From assembly GCF_032854445.1 (NCBI RefSeq), contig NC_088301.1, forward strand, positions 27,822,402-27,886,401: a DNA stretch of 64,000 bases. The letters are read 5' to 3'. The notes below the pieces were generated by a model, which worked only from the letters and a program-made list of their open reading frames with translations, was not told where the DNA came from and ran no database searches. Positions 22,419 to 34,660 of this stretch are shown one piece after another. Positions within the stretch are counted from its first letter, which is position 1. Every line of letters starts with the position of its first letter. The DNA is from Liolophura sinensis. Lineage: Eukaryota > Mollusca > Polyplacophora > Chitonida > Chitonidae. Both the position numbers and the translations under genes were made by a program.

Positions 22419-25400
22419 GTGAGGGGGGAGAGTGAAATCATTAACCTGAAACAAATTGGAGATTCAAGTTAGGGTCTCCTGATGACAGATATCTGCAAAT
22501 TTATTTTCGACTATATCATGCTTTATACTAAAGATAAAACACCAGTAAACAGCTCAAAATAACCCTTATCAAACAGTGACTAAATGCAACATATATAAAA
22601 GCGTGATTAAGATTAGTGATTAAGATTAATTATCTTCTAAGACAATGGCATGGAGTAAAACGTACATTTCTCTTTCTATTTCTCATAGATGTGTAAAAGA
22701 CAATGCAAAACAATCCTTGTGTCAGTGTGGGACACCCCACAAGTGCCTTTTGAAAATATCATATTTTATAGCACCAAACGAGTGAGAAATGTAATTAACA
22801 TAAACAGTAAATTGTGAATGATTGTTTTGACAGTGCTTTTGTCAGAAATTTGCAATAATGTGGGTAAAGTCTTGTTTGGTGTCATAGTCTGGGTCATTAA
22901 GTGGAAAATTTAAAAACTTTTGCATGTTCTAGTCCATATGCCATTGTCTCACAGGCCATTTAAATAGAAAAGATGCGATTAGTGTCTTGATATGGTGAGT
23001 ATACTCTGTACTCTGAAGATTATTTTGATGGGGGTGGCCTCCGAGGCTCAGTTGGTTAGCGCGCTGTGAGTTCAAGTCTAGCTCATGCTGATTTCCTCTC
23101 TGGCCGTACTTGGGAAAGTGCTGTGTAAACATAGGAACAAAGATTGTCAGGTGAAGATATGCACACTTTCTGACAAATGTCACGGCAGGTGACCCTTAAC
23201 TGTGGAAATCTCACTGGCTATAATCACTCTAAAGTAGAAAGAATTCATTATCTTTGATTCTGTTAGCTGAATCCACATTTCAGGAGTATTGTGAGCTATT
23301 GTATTGGGCGAAACAAGGCGGGGGTTATCACAAACCAGCTCAGCTGGACATTATGATTTTATGGTGTTTTCTAAGGCTGCCATTAAGCTGATAGATTGAC
23401 TGGTATGCAAGATGTATAATAAGTCTAGCAAGTACTTAAAAATCATGCCTATTCAAGGCATTAGTTTCAAAAAACTTCAAATTTACCCAAAATTCAGCTT
23501 ATTGAACTATGAGTTAGAAAACACTTATTGCTTATCTGGTTGTTACTGTGGTTATTGAGTATTTGAGACCTCGGACATCCAGACATTTGTCATCTTACTC
23601 TCACCAACAGTCTTTGCTGACACAGATACAGTGCTGAAAACATTGCCAAATTAACATGGAAGTTAATACCAAACTTGTCCAAAACTAGGTTTTGTTTGAT
23701 TGTTCTTTGGTCTAACTTACTCTAATATCCGGTTATTGTTGACTGTCATTCTCAGAATGTCAGCAAATGTTATTCATGTCCTTGTTGTGAAAAATTATAT
23801 GTAGAAACAGATTCTATTCTATTATGATTGCTGTTACCACTTTTTATTAATGAAGGGCTTATTGGTTAACCCAGTTACTGACGTATAATTTAAAAAAAAA
23901 AAAAAATCGGTACTTAAGAGCAGCAAAATACAGTCAAATATATGTGTAGATTTTTCAGCATAAAACACTTGTTAAGTTACAGTGTACTGTTGAATTTTTC
24001 AGAAGAAAAGCAGTGCCGTATTTGAAGTGACAGAAGTTGTACCGGTGATGACTAATAACTATGAAGAGACTATTCTTAGAGGAGTAAAGGTACAGTAATA
24101 GGGCTATGTAAGCCCAAAAAGTCTCTTGATATTTGGGGAATATTCAGTGTGAAAATAACCGGAGTCATTTGGCAGAGAAAAACACATCTTGACATTCCAG
24201 AGATTACCATCTTTCTTGAATTAAGGTGTTGTATGTGAAAAATGAGGATTTTAGAGCCATTTTAGTTCCAGAAGACGTTGGGGCTCCCAAACTGTGCGGC
24301 ATCCAAGCGAATTAAGCTGTATTAAAACAAGTCACTTGAACAAGAATGTACTTGTTTACCAATAAAAAGTATACATAAACTTGAACACCCTAAAAAAGCA
24401 TTATCTTGAATTGCGTTTTATGAAATTTTTGTTTTTGAATATTATGGTCATACGGTCATACTTTTGAAGATTTAGACCTGTGTAATGATGTCTGACTTCT
24501 GAAATTGAAGACAATATTCTTCATTCTAGACTCGGCTCTAAGTAATTGTCAGCTGTTAAACTAATATTCAGAATCGTCAGCAGATTAAATGTTGATCTCA
24601 TTTCGGTTGATCAGCCCGATTTAGGAGGTTAACAGGTAGAGGGCAGTTATTTACTCCAGACATTCTGATTCTCTCCACCGTTAACCTCGCTGCCGTGTTA
24701 TAAGTCAAAAATCAGGGATTCGTACACGTAGATTTTACACTCCGGTATTCAGTGGTAAAATTAAGCTAAAACTGAGTAGTGGGGGTTAAAAAAAAACTCA
24801 ACTCTGTGTCTGTCTGGTACAAATACTCAAATTTTTGGACAAAAAATTGAATTGCATGAGAAAATATTTGTGTAGGCTAGCGTTTGACTCCGAGTTCAAA
24901 GGTTCAAAGACGGACCGTCATCACAGAAGATTTGAGACCAAACATCCCACACTTAATGCTAAATCACATGACCGTTTGTCTTCAGCAACTTTATGATCTG
25001 TCCAGCAGATTCAGGTCAATCTGCATAGCTGCCTCGTTAAGTCTGTATGGCTGCCTCGTTAAATCTGCATAGCTGCCTCGTTAAATCTGCATGGCTGCCT
25101 CGTTAAATCTGCATGGCTGCCTCGTTAAATCTGCATGGCTGCCTCGTTAAATCTGCATGGCTGCCTCGTTAAATCTGCATGGCTGCCTCGTTAAATCTGC
25201 ATGGCTGCCTCGTTAAATCTGCATGGCTGCCTCGTTAAATCTGCATAGCTGCCTCGTTAAATCTGCATGGCTGCCTCGTTAAATCTGCGTGTTGACCTGA
25301 GTCACTCAGTAGAAGCACAGAGCCTTGTCTGCTAAGCGTGTGCAATGTGATTATGTATTTACGATTACAGATTCTTTGTATCCAAAAAGTACAGTGTATA

Positions 25401-28400
25401 GTGCAAAGCACTGGGTATTACAATAAAACGCTCACACATGTATTGGTTTTATTTAGGGAGCAGGGATCTATTTGAATCAGTTACTGAGTCTACCATAATT
25501 CCTCAACCTACTCACATACGAAAGGGCAAACAGTGCAATTTATTGTCAATTTTAATTTGATTTTGGAGACAAAACTTCATTAGTTGGATTGGCGAGTTTC
25601 TGGGCTTGACAAAAAGGGTTTTTTTTCTCTGTCAACCTCAATAATGCCTTCGGAATATGCTTGAATAAACACCTTGCAAACATGCAAAAAGATTGAAGAA
25701 TTACAGAATTCTCTGTGAATTTACCATATGTGATTTAAATTAGTTAACTTTAGTGATGGACGATTGTATATCACCTGGGGTCAAGATTGTGACAAACTGA
25801 AACTGATTCATGTAGATCTTAAATTTTGTAACAGCAAGGAAGATTTTTGCTTCACGCCTATGTCATCAAAAAATCTCCTAGAGTGCCCCCTTTTTAAGTT
25901 GGTGTCAAACATTATGTTCTTCCCAGCTTGAGTTGCTGTGTGAAACCCATACAGGAAAGTTCACATACAAGGATGAGGCTGATATTTCACCCTAAAACTT
26001 TATGTAACACAACATGATGGTGGCTCGCCTCTTCCTGAAGTATAAGTATTTTACAGGAAATGTAAATTAGGTCAAAGCTATTCAGTGATCTGAGATGAGT
26101 CTCCCTTGTGTGCTTACACTCAACAGAGCCAAGCATACAATGTACCTGTGTGGAGGATTTTCTAGGGCTTTGTTTAATATAACAACCAACAACAGAACAT
26201 GGAAGGTTTTTAACTGTTTTATTATATACATGTGTAACTGATCTGATCAGAAAAAGCCTTTGTTTGATGTAATATTTGTTCATTTCTTTCTTTTAATGTA
26301 ACACACAACAACTGAACATGCAGGATAAGCCTCATCTCTGTATTTTGCACATGTTGATATAATGTTTTTGCGTTCCTTTCTTTCCTTTAATACAACAACC
26401 AACAGCTGAACATTCATCAGTCATGGTTTATAACTGTTTTATTATACAATGTATTATTTTATTATATCTCTGATCAGGATAATATACTTGTAAAAAATAT
26501 ATGTTTGTACCAATAAAATCAGAATTGAACCTCTAACAAAATTAATCTTTCTCTATATGTATATATATTTCATATATACTTTCACACTCACAAAATTACC
26601 TATCGCTAATGTGGAATTATACTCAATACCAGGTTAAAGTCGGCATTTAAACTAGAAGTAAACTCAGTGTAATCAGAAAAAGTCTCAATTTTAAGTTTGC
26701 AGTTGTAAAAATTTGGACTTCCATGAATCCCTGAAAATTCTGGAGTTCTGTGTGAAACACCAATCAAGTAAATGAATAAATGTTCTCTTGTGCATTGTAG
26801 GAGGAAGCATATTCCTTAGAGAGCAGTAAGGAGTTACTAGAGAAGGATGTTGTTCAGCTACATGCTGCTAGATGGCAGTCCTTAAGAAAGGCAAGTTCAA
26901 ACACTTGAGGGGCCTCCGTGGCTCATTTGGTTAGTGCACTAGCGCAGCGTAATGACCCAGACGCCTCTCGCCAATCCGGTCGCTGTGAGTTCAAGTCCAG
27001 CTCATGCTGGCTTGCTTTCCGATTTTTATCTTAAAATCACTAGATAATGAGGCTGGTTTTATGCATTTTTTCTCACTCAGTAGTCTGCCAAGTTATGTCA
27101 TAATAGTCAAGCGTTTATTCGCTACCAGAGCTTTGCCATTTGGGTCAGTGTTTACAAAAAGTTACAAGAGTGACAACAAGCTCATCGAATTTCTCCATGA
27201 AATGGTGTTCTGTTCAACATATGATTGTGAAAAGGCATTCTGGAAGATAATTTTCCAATTCGGAGACAATTTGGTCCTGAGGAAGGCGTAGATTTACAGC
27301 ACAAAACAGAAGGATTTTGTACCCACCAAAAACAGCCATGTCTTTCTCGCCATTATACAGCTAGAAGGTGAAAGGGATACAGCTGGATTTTCACAATGGC
27401 ACCAGTACAGTTATAAAATACCATTAACTGAACTGAAAACCGATGGATAGTAACTTTGTATACGCTAATACTGACATCCACATTGTATCCACACGACTAT
27501 ATATCCCTGTAGACTATGGCTATTCAGAATGATACAATAACATATAACAGTAGTTGGAATGACACTTTGGGTATAAATTTAGAATTTCTCGGAGGAATAG
27601 AATGATATTTATTGTGAAGTGGACAGAGGGAAAATAAATAAATATGAAATCTTAATATACACGCACAAAATGTACTTTGTAACACAGGATAAAGCTATAG
27701 CTTACCAGTCAAATTCAACATCTGAAAACTTGGAATCTGAAGTCTGGTTAGAGTTGTCATTGTTATAATTTGGAACCTCTGTGGTATAAAATTGATACGG
27801 GAGTATATTTGCTTCTTTGTAGCCTGAATCCAAAATCAAAAATGACATCGTTTTGATCTGAATTCCCATGTTATTTAGGCTGGGCTAAGCTTGGGTTGGC
27901 CATCTGTGACGTCACCTGCTGAGCCGTGCAAGGTGGCAGGCTGGAGATTGGCTAGGGCAGTAAATGTTGTTTTTGGTGGATTTAAAGTCATTATGTTTCT
28001 CAGAAACCATCCTGGCAACATAATATTTAAACAGGCTATTATCTTTATAATTAGGACGAGTGGCTAAATCTGAACACTAATGCTTTAAGTACAACATTAA
28101 ACCTCAAACATACATATATTCAAAGCCACAGGCCACATGTTCAACAACCTTTCATCTAATACATTTATCTTCTTATTTGTTTTAAGGACGTTTTGGGGTG
28201 CACTACGGAAATAGATTTCTTTCTTTGGCCCCGAAATGACATTGACAAGATAGAATGCCACCTGTTTTCCCGGTGGAAAGGAGATTCCGATGCTTTTAAG
28301 CCTATTCAGGTAAGTTTTTTTTTTTTCACTGGCATTGCATTTGGTTTGGCACAGTGGTTACAACTGAAAGAAAGGTGACTTAAGAGATTTGCCAAAGGTT

Positions 28401-30503
28401 TTGTTTTTGGATTCAGAATCCTGTCAAACAGTAAATTCTGTTCCATAATGTTCATCTCATTTTTAATATTTAGTGGCACTTAATAGCCTTTACTATCACA
28501 TGAAAGACAGATTAATTATATATGGTCTAAATTAAGAGGTTTGTAATAAAAATGCACTTTGATGTTCTCTTTGCAGGCAGTATTTGAGTTCAACCACGTA
28601 GACTATGAGAAGCAGTTGATACGTTTGTTGACTCGCCGTCAGAAGTCTGGTCTGATCATCAACAATGCCTCCCAGTCCATGTTCCTCTTTATAGACAAAC
28701 ACCACCTCCAGGTAAGCTGAAAAACAGGTATCATCAGACTTAGACTTTGCCTATATGCCAAAAACCAGATATCATCAGTCTGGGATCTTCACATATGTTG
28801 AAAACCAGATATCATCAGTCTGGGACCTTCACATATGTTGAAAAACAGGTATCATCAGTGTGGGACATTCACATATGCTGTAAAACAGGTATCATCAGTC
28901 TGTGACATTCGCATACGCTATAAAACAGGTATCATCACTCTGGAGCCTTCACATATGCTGCAAAGCAGGTATGATCAGTCTGGGACATTCACGTATGCTG
29001 TAAAATAGGTATCTACTGTCAGGAGCCTTCACGTATGCTGTAAAACAGGTATCATCAGTCTGGAGCCTTCACGTGTGCTATAAAACAGGTATCAGTCTTG
29101 GACATTCACATATGCTGTAAAACAGGTTTCATCAGTATGGGACATTCACATATGCTGTAAAACCAAAACCGGTATCATCAGTCTTGGACATTCACATATG
29201 CTGTAAAACAGGTGTCCTCAGTCTGGAGCCTTCACTTATGCTGAAAGAGGGGAGTCTTCTCGGATGCTTAAAGACAGGGGTCCTCACCAATGCTGAAAGC
29301 TCGGGGGATACATGTGCTAAAAAAAAAAACAAAAAAAAAAAACAGATGTCATAAGGGGCTCTTCACAAACTGAAATACAGGCTAACTCATCATGTCTGGT
29401 GACATCTACCGTACCTTGTATGTACACTGTCATAATATTTAGTGAAACTATATTCTGTTTTCAGACCAGTAAAAACAAAGTGATAGTGTTCAAGCTGTCA
29501 AGCCTCTGCCTGTACCTGCCTCAGGTAAGTTCTTCCCTATTTGTCTGCATTTCCATGTATATATAGATGTACAGTCTGTGATAGAAGAGAATTGAAAAGG
29601 AGTGAGTGAGTGCTTGGGGTTTAACGTCATACTCAACAATTCTTCAGTCGTATGACGACGAAGGAATCCTTAGGGTGCATGTACGTGTAATGTGCCTCCT
29701 TGTAGCAGGACGGATTTCCACTGCTCTTTTATCTAGTGCTGCTTCTCTGAGACGACTTACCGAAGGCAAGTAAGCCGCCCTGCCCGAGCCATTATACTGA
29801 TACGGGTCAACCAGTCGTTGCACTATACCCTTCATGCTGAACGCCAAGCGAGGAAGTTACAACGTCCTCTTTTAAAGTCTTAGGTGTGACTCAATCAAGG
29901 ATTGATCCTGGATCTACCGGTCCTGAAGCGGACACTCTACCAACTGTGCTATCCATGCCGGTTAATTGAAAAGGAAGATTCTTGTTCATTTTGTTTTCAG
30001 TTTGAGTTTAGTATTAATTCTCAAATATTGTTTTTTTTTAAACAAGAAGCAAAGACCCATCCAATCGAGTTTTATTGGTTGATTCATGAAGACTGTCAAA
30101 ACCAGTCATGAAATAGTGTGTGGATACTTGTCATGTGTGGCCATTGTCATGATCTCAGGCATGTATTTTGACTGCCACAAATTATAAACCAGTATTTTTC
30201 ATCAAAATTACATGATATGTTTGATAAATGGTGCATCATGTATGAAGGAGTGCTGACTTAGCTTTCGCGTGTCAACCGTTGGAATGGAAATCATAGGGTT
30301 TGTTGATATGATAGATGTCTTAACGTATGTAGAAAAAATTAGATGAATTTTTTATCCTTGTATAACTTAAAAATAATAGAAACAAAAAAATTGATCAAAA
30401 GTAAGTATTCTGATCAGTGACTGTTGCTGAATGTTTTCAGGATCAGCTGACGTGCTGGGGTACAGGCACTGCCGAGGACATTGTACGCCCTTTCCTGTCC
30501 TAG
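22290..30503 (+). CDS. C6orf62: C6orf62 orthologue (DUF4566 family), seven exons
   Basis: Exons 22290-22418, 24003-24089, 26801-26890, 28187-28309, 28577-28711, 29465-29524 and 30441-30503 join in phase 0 throughout. They give 228 residues, against 229 in human. The start is fixed by the conserved MGDP N-terminus. Highly conserved blocks include [40 protein letters not shown] and [13 protein letters not shown] see no catalytic motif, signal peptide or membrane helix, and the molecular function is not established. The near-equal length and conservation across animals imply a conserved housekeeping role (inference). Intron 3 uses a GC donor. The gene is divergent to the TRP gene and convergent with HBS1L. 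Confidence 0.96.
23036..23122 (+). mobile_element. SINE-A head fragment
   Basis: A box (gaggctcagttggttagcgc) and B box with a short internal deletion between them. Confidence 0.7.
24003..24089 (+). CDS. C6orf62: C6orf62 exon 2
   Basis: 29 codons between acceptor tgaatttttcag and donor gtacag. Contains [20 protein letters not shown]. Confidence 0.95.
25018..25288. repeat. 22-bp tandem array, about 12 copies
   Basis: Unit tctgcatggctgcctcgtta + aa, in C6orf62 intron 2. Confidence 0.94.
26801..26890 (+). CDS. C6orf62: C6orf62 exon 3, GC splice donor
   Basis: 30 codons after acceptor tgcattgtag, containing [20 protein letters not shown]. The donor is aag followed by gcaagt, a non-canonical GC-AG intron whose remaining positions match the consensus well. 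Confidence 0.94.
26908..27020 (+). mobile_element. SINE-A head fragment
   Basis: Intact head from ggggcctccgtggctcattt through gagttcaagtccagctcatg; core and tail absent. Confidence 0.75.
28187..28309 (+). CDS. C6orf62: C6orf62 exon 4
   Basis: 41 codons; acceptor ttgttttaag, donor gtaagt. Contains [20 protein letters not shown]. Confidence 0.95.
28577..28711 (+). CDS. C6orf62: C6orf62 exon 5
   Basis: 45 codons; acceptor tctttgcag, donor gtaagc. Contains [20 protein letters not shown] and [17 protein letters not shown] tandem array starts a few bases past the donor. Confidence 0.95.
28715..29245. repeat. ~41-bp tandem array starting at the C6orf62 exon 5 donor
   Basis: About twelve units of gctgtaaaacaggtatcatc + agtctgggacattcacatat. 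The first unit (gctgaaaaacaggtatcatc) starts four bases into the intron. Confidence 0.92.
29465..29524 (+). CDS. C6orf62: C6orf62 exon 6
   Basis: 20 codons; acceptor tgttttcag, donor gtaagt. Encodes [20 protein letters not shown]. Confidence 0.94.
29598..29960 (-). mobile_element. SINE-B copy, full length
   Basis: Head (minus: ggcatggatagcacagttgg), body and tail, with target-site duplication aattgaaaagga. Antisense in C6orf62 intron 6. Confidence 0.85.
30441..30503 (+). CDS. C6orf62: C6orf62 exon 7 (terminal coding exon)
   Basis: Acceptor atgttttcag; encodes [20 protein letters not shown] and a TAG stop, the conserved C-terminus. Confidence 0.93.
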   Translation, partial: DQLTCWGTGTAEDIVRPFLS

Positions 30504-32916
30504 AGAGAGAGAGAGGAGACGTTCCCAGGTGGACAGTGATATCTCTGTCTAGCCAATCACAGGACCACGTCACTCTCAACACTACAATACTCTCCACACC
30601 ATGTGACTGCAGTGTGCAGTTGAGGTGGAAACACAGCCATAGTTCAAGCTTATTAGATCTATACACGGACTCAGCAAGTGCTATACATCTGATGTTTTGT
30701 GTTAATCGCACGCAAGGCTGTTTCAGTCCAGCAAAACCGCATGCGGCGTTTTTTTTTTTTTTTTTCTAGGACAAATTCAATTGTGTTGACTGTCGCATTG
30801 TGATGATAATAGCCATTTTGAACATTTGCTTTTATTATCCCATTCTGTATCCAGGGTTAAGCCACATTGCACAGAATTTGCAAGCTGAAGTTCATACTTG
30901 TAAATGTCTTGCTTCTGCTGTTTGTGTATAAATACCTATTTATACGAGAGTTAGCATTGAAATAGTGGCACAAAGTATATACAGACCCCCCATTACCATT
31001 TTCTTAGTTTTAATGTTTGTCTGGCCAGTAATTCACTTATCATCCCTTTCCGTGCTAGCTCAAAACTTCCTTATGCAGTGTTCCCAAAGTGTGATTTGTC
31101 ATCTGGACCAGTCAAATTAGACTAGTAGAGTTCGAATATAGGATAGGCTGTGCTTCATTAGCCACGCTCTTTATGATAAAATGGTGTTTGTCCTGCTTTC
31201 CAATAGCTTCCAACAAATCGCACCTTGTGAATGGGGCAAAAGGTAACCTAGCAAACTACGTGCAGAAGAGGTCATGTGGTCAAGACAGCAGGATTTGTGA
31301 ATTTTGTCCTGGTTTACCACAGGCTTCGAACTCGTGTAGTCCACGCCTGGCTTTCATCCCGTGGTTTGCGTATCATATATCCTACTGTTCACCTCTATCC
31401 ATCATCCCACCTTCTCCCCCACCACCCTTCATCCCATCTTCATCCCACCTTCAAAACACCTGCATTCTCTCCTCCCCTACTCCCTGCTAAGCCCAAAAGA
31501 GGTAAATCCGTACACCGGTTGTCTTTAACGGATATGATGCTTTAGAATTGCATTCAGTGCTAGTAGTGACAAGGCTAACCAGAAACCTCTATCATCCTTT
31601 GTCATTAGCCTGCAATTCGTCTTTTATACTGATAAGGGCTGTGAGTTGCATATATACACGAAGACACTGCAACACATTCATACAGTTGCCAAAGCTGTAT
31701 TAAGCAGCCGAGCAGACTTACGACCTTTTTTTTTTTTTTTTTTTGGCGGGGGCGAAATTTAGATTACTCATTACCTCTGTAGTTTTGGTTCTGTGCATGT
31801 GTTATCATCATATAGGTGATATGTGCATCTTATAGGTTATTACATATAACATACAAGGTCAGAATTCACTTCATGCATGGATAAGAAACTGAAAGCATTA
31901 CAATCCCAGCTTTCGATATAGCGCATTTTGGGTTCTTCTATACAAGAGATTTGTTTTCGATGGCAGTTATTTTCTGAGATTTTTGTGTTAATATAGATTT
32001 GTAAACCTGTAGAATGGACGTGCTGAGTGAATGAATGAAGTTCATTATTTGGATATGATTGTTATCCATGATGAATGATTGTTCATGGTTTGAACACAAA
32101 CGGAAACTTGAATATTGCACAAAATGCAATCAGGATGTGCAAGCCAAATTGTGAATAGGCTATCCCTATTTTTAGACACACTGTCACTATCTGTGGATAC
32201 AAGTCAAGTCAGAAGTTCACTGTCAGGTGAAAATCTGCAAACATGGGTTTCATTGTGACTGTTTCACTTACTTCACTGAGGAATGGCATGCTTGAGTTCA
32301 CTTAGGGATGGCATGCGTGCATCATTTTTTTGCCAATAGTCAAGTAGGACAAAAACATCAGTGTATGTTTAGTTTCTAGACTACATCATTCCACATCCTG
32401 TTTCAGTGCACACATCTGTATAATTTGACAAAAAATACATGTACCCTTAAGTTGGGTTGTCTGTCTCCAGTATTCTAGCAGTTGAAACATTATCACCACA
32501 TTTACTACAGTGACAAAATTGCTCTGCGAACTTTACTGTGAAGAAAACAGGTACAGGTGCAGTGCATCTGTTCAGCTGATTGGGTATCTGATAAAACTTT
32601 GGTTATCCTATACCTCCATTCAGTGGAAAAGAAAATTATGTATTGTAAGAAAGTGAAAGTTCTACCAGGATTTGCTCGTGTTAATATCTCTGAAACAAGG
32701 TTATGTACTGTCATTATCTGCCCTTGGCCTACTTCAAGCTTTTAGAAGCCCTTTTATGAGCCTGTGAGATAAGGCGTACTGGTTACTGTTTTTGCAGCTT
32801 TGCGACGATTTTTTTTTCGTTTCAAAGTGAGCTCGTTCCTGAACTATTGTATATTTTTTTCTCTATATCCAGTCACTTGGCATTTATTCTGATTTGAAAT
32901 AAAATTAGTAAATAAA
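30504..32916 (+). other. C6orf62: Probable long 3' UTR of C6orf62
   Basis: No coding signal or SINE-A copy was seen in this stretch. The first canonical AATAAA I find after the stop is at 32898-32903, with a second at 32911-32916, suggesting a 2.4-kb 3' UTR. T-rich runs occur near 30749 and 31727. Confidence 0.4.
32898..32916 (+). terminator. Tandem polyadenylation signals
   Basis: Two AATAAA hexamers 13 bp apart, the first canonical ones downstream of the C6orf62 stop. Use is inferred from position only. Confidence 0.4.
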
Positions 32917-33140
32917 AAATAAGAGCCAATCTAAAGCCTGTAAAATCGAGGGTGTCAGTTTATTTTTCATTTTTAGATGAAATGGTTAAGCCGTAATCAT
33001 TCATTCATTCATTCATATGAAAGGGTACTAGTTCAGAGCATTAGATTTAGCATTATACAACTCTCTCTGAAGTTTTTGATTAAATAGCTGGCCGGAATCA
33101 GTTTACTGCTTTACATGTAACAGGCCTGTTAGTCATTTTT

Positions 33141-33475
33141 TTTTCTCAGTTGGCAGTGACCCCATTTAGCCATAGACTTGATAGTCATGGTTTTCTCATT
33201 TGGCAGTGACCCCATTTAGCCATAGACTTGATAGTCATGCTTTTCTCATTTGGCAGTGACCCCATTTAGCCATAGATTTGTTAGTCATGGTTTTCTCATT
33301 TGGCAGTGACCCCATTTAGCCATAGACTTGTTAGTCATGGTCTTCTCATTTGGCAGTGAGCCCATTTAGCCATGGACTTGTTAGTCATGGTTTTCTCATT
33401 TGGCAGTGACCCCATTTAGCCATAGACTTGTTAGTCATGGTTTTCTCATTTGGCAGTGACTCCATTTAGCCATAG
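33141..33475. repeat. 50-bp tandem array, 7 copies
   Basis: Unit catttggcagtgaccccatt + tagccatagacttgttagtcatggttttct. Confidence 0.94.
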
Positions 33476-34164
33476 ATACTAAAGTGTCTTCAGTCCCCTT
33501 CCCTGAAGAAACCCCTGGCTGATAAAGTCTGCATGTGTGATGCAATTATCCTCACAGTTACAGGGGAGTTTTCAAGTTTCTTGAAAAAGTTACTTTGTGA
33601 AATCTGGATATTTGTGGTCTGTTTTTATGCAGGAGCCAGACAAACCATGCCGTTTAGAAATGGTAAAATGGAGACAGCAGCATGCCTGGTTTCCTAGTTG
33701 GGACACAAGCTGAAATGTTTCACATGTTGCTTGGGACTTGTTTAAAAGGAACTTTTTGGCATGCCCTAAATGACCAAAAGTTTCATTCATGACTAAGTTG
33801 CTTATTTTTCGAGATTCTAGGGAGTTCTATTGATTTTACGGAATGCTCTTTCCTGGTCGAATTGTTATTTGGGATAATGTAGATTCAATGTACTAGTTTG
33901 GTTCTTTGAGCATTTTCAGTTAAACATTTCAAGCCATCAGAATTTATTATCTATAATTGCACATTAAAGTTCATAATATCTGGCATAAAATTGTTGGACC
34001 CAGATATAACCCAAGTCATTTGCTCATATAGCCTTCTCAATATCACATTTATTTGTTATGTTTCCTTAATAATCAGAATAAAACTTTCAGCAAGACGACA
34101 GCTTGTGTTCAACTTTTGTTTCTGAGTGTAAACATCCCGTTTAAAGTATTCATTCTGTAGGATA

Positions 34165-34660
34165 AGGCAGTGTTGTCGGATGTTTTTTTGTGAAAGGTTA
34201 AAATTTACTTTAAACACTTCGATTTCATACACTAGTAAACTTGAATGCCATCATTTTCGCTGAGGGCAGTGTTGTCGGATGTGTTTTTGTGAAAGGTTAA
34301 AATTTACTTCAAACACTTCGGTTTCATACACCAATAAACTGGAATGGCATCATTTTCGCTGAGGGCAGTGTTGTCGGATGTGTTTTTGTGAAAGGTTAAA
34401 ATTTACTTCAAACACTTCGGTTTCATACACCAACAAACTGGAATGGCCTCATTTTCGCTGAGGGCAGTGTTGTCGGATGTGTTTTTGTGAAAGGTTAAAA
34501 TTAACTTCAAACACTTCGGTTTCATACACCAACAAACTGGAATGGCCTCATTTTCGCTGAGGGCAGTGTTGTCGGATGTGTTTTTGTGAAAGGTTAAAAT
34601 TTACTTCAAACACTTCGGTTTCATACACGAATAAACTGGAATGCCCTCATTTTCGCTGAA
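34165..34660. repeat. 98-bp tandem array, 5 copies
   Basis: Unit starts gggcagtgttgtcggatgtg and ends ctcattttcgctga. Confidence 0.94.

Noticed and set aside
31173-31545. Overlapping 89- and 105-codon plus frames
   Set aside because: Low-complexity Pro/Ser stretch in the probable C6orf62 3' UTR; no homology recognised.
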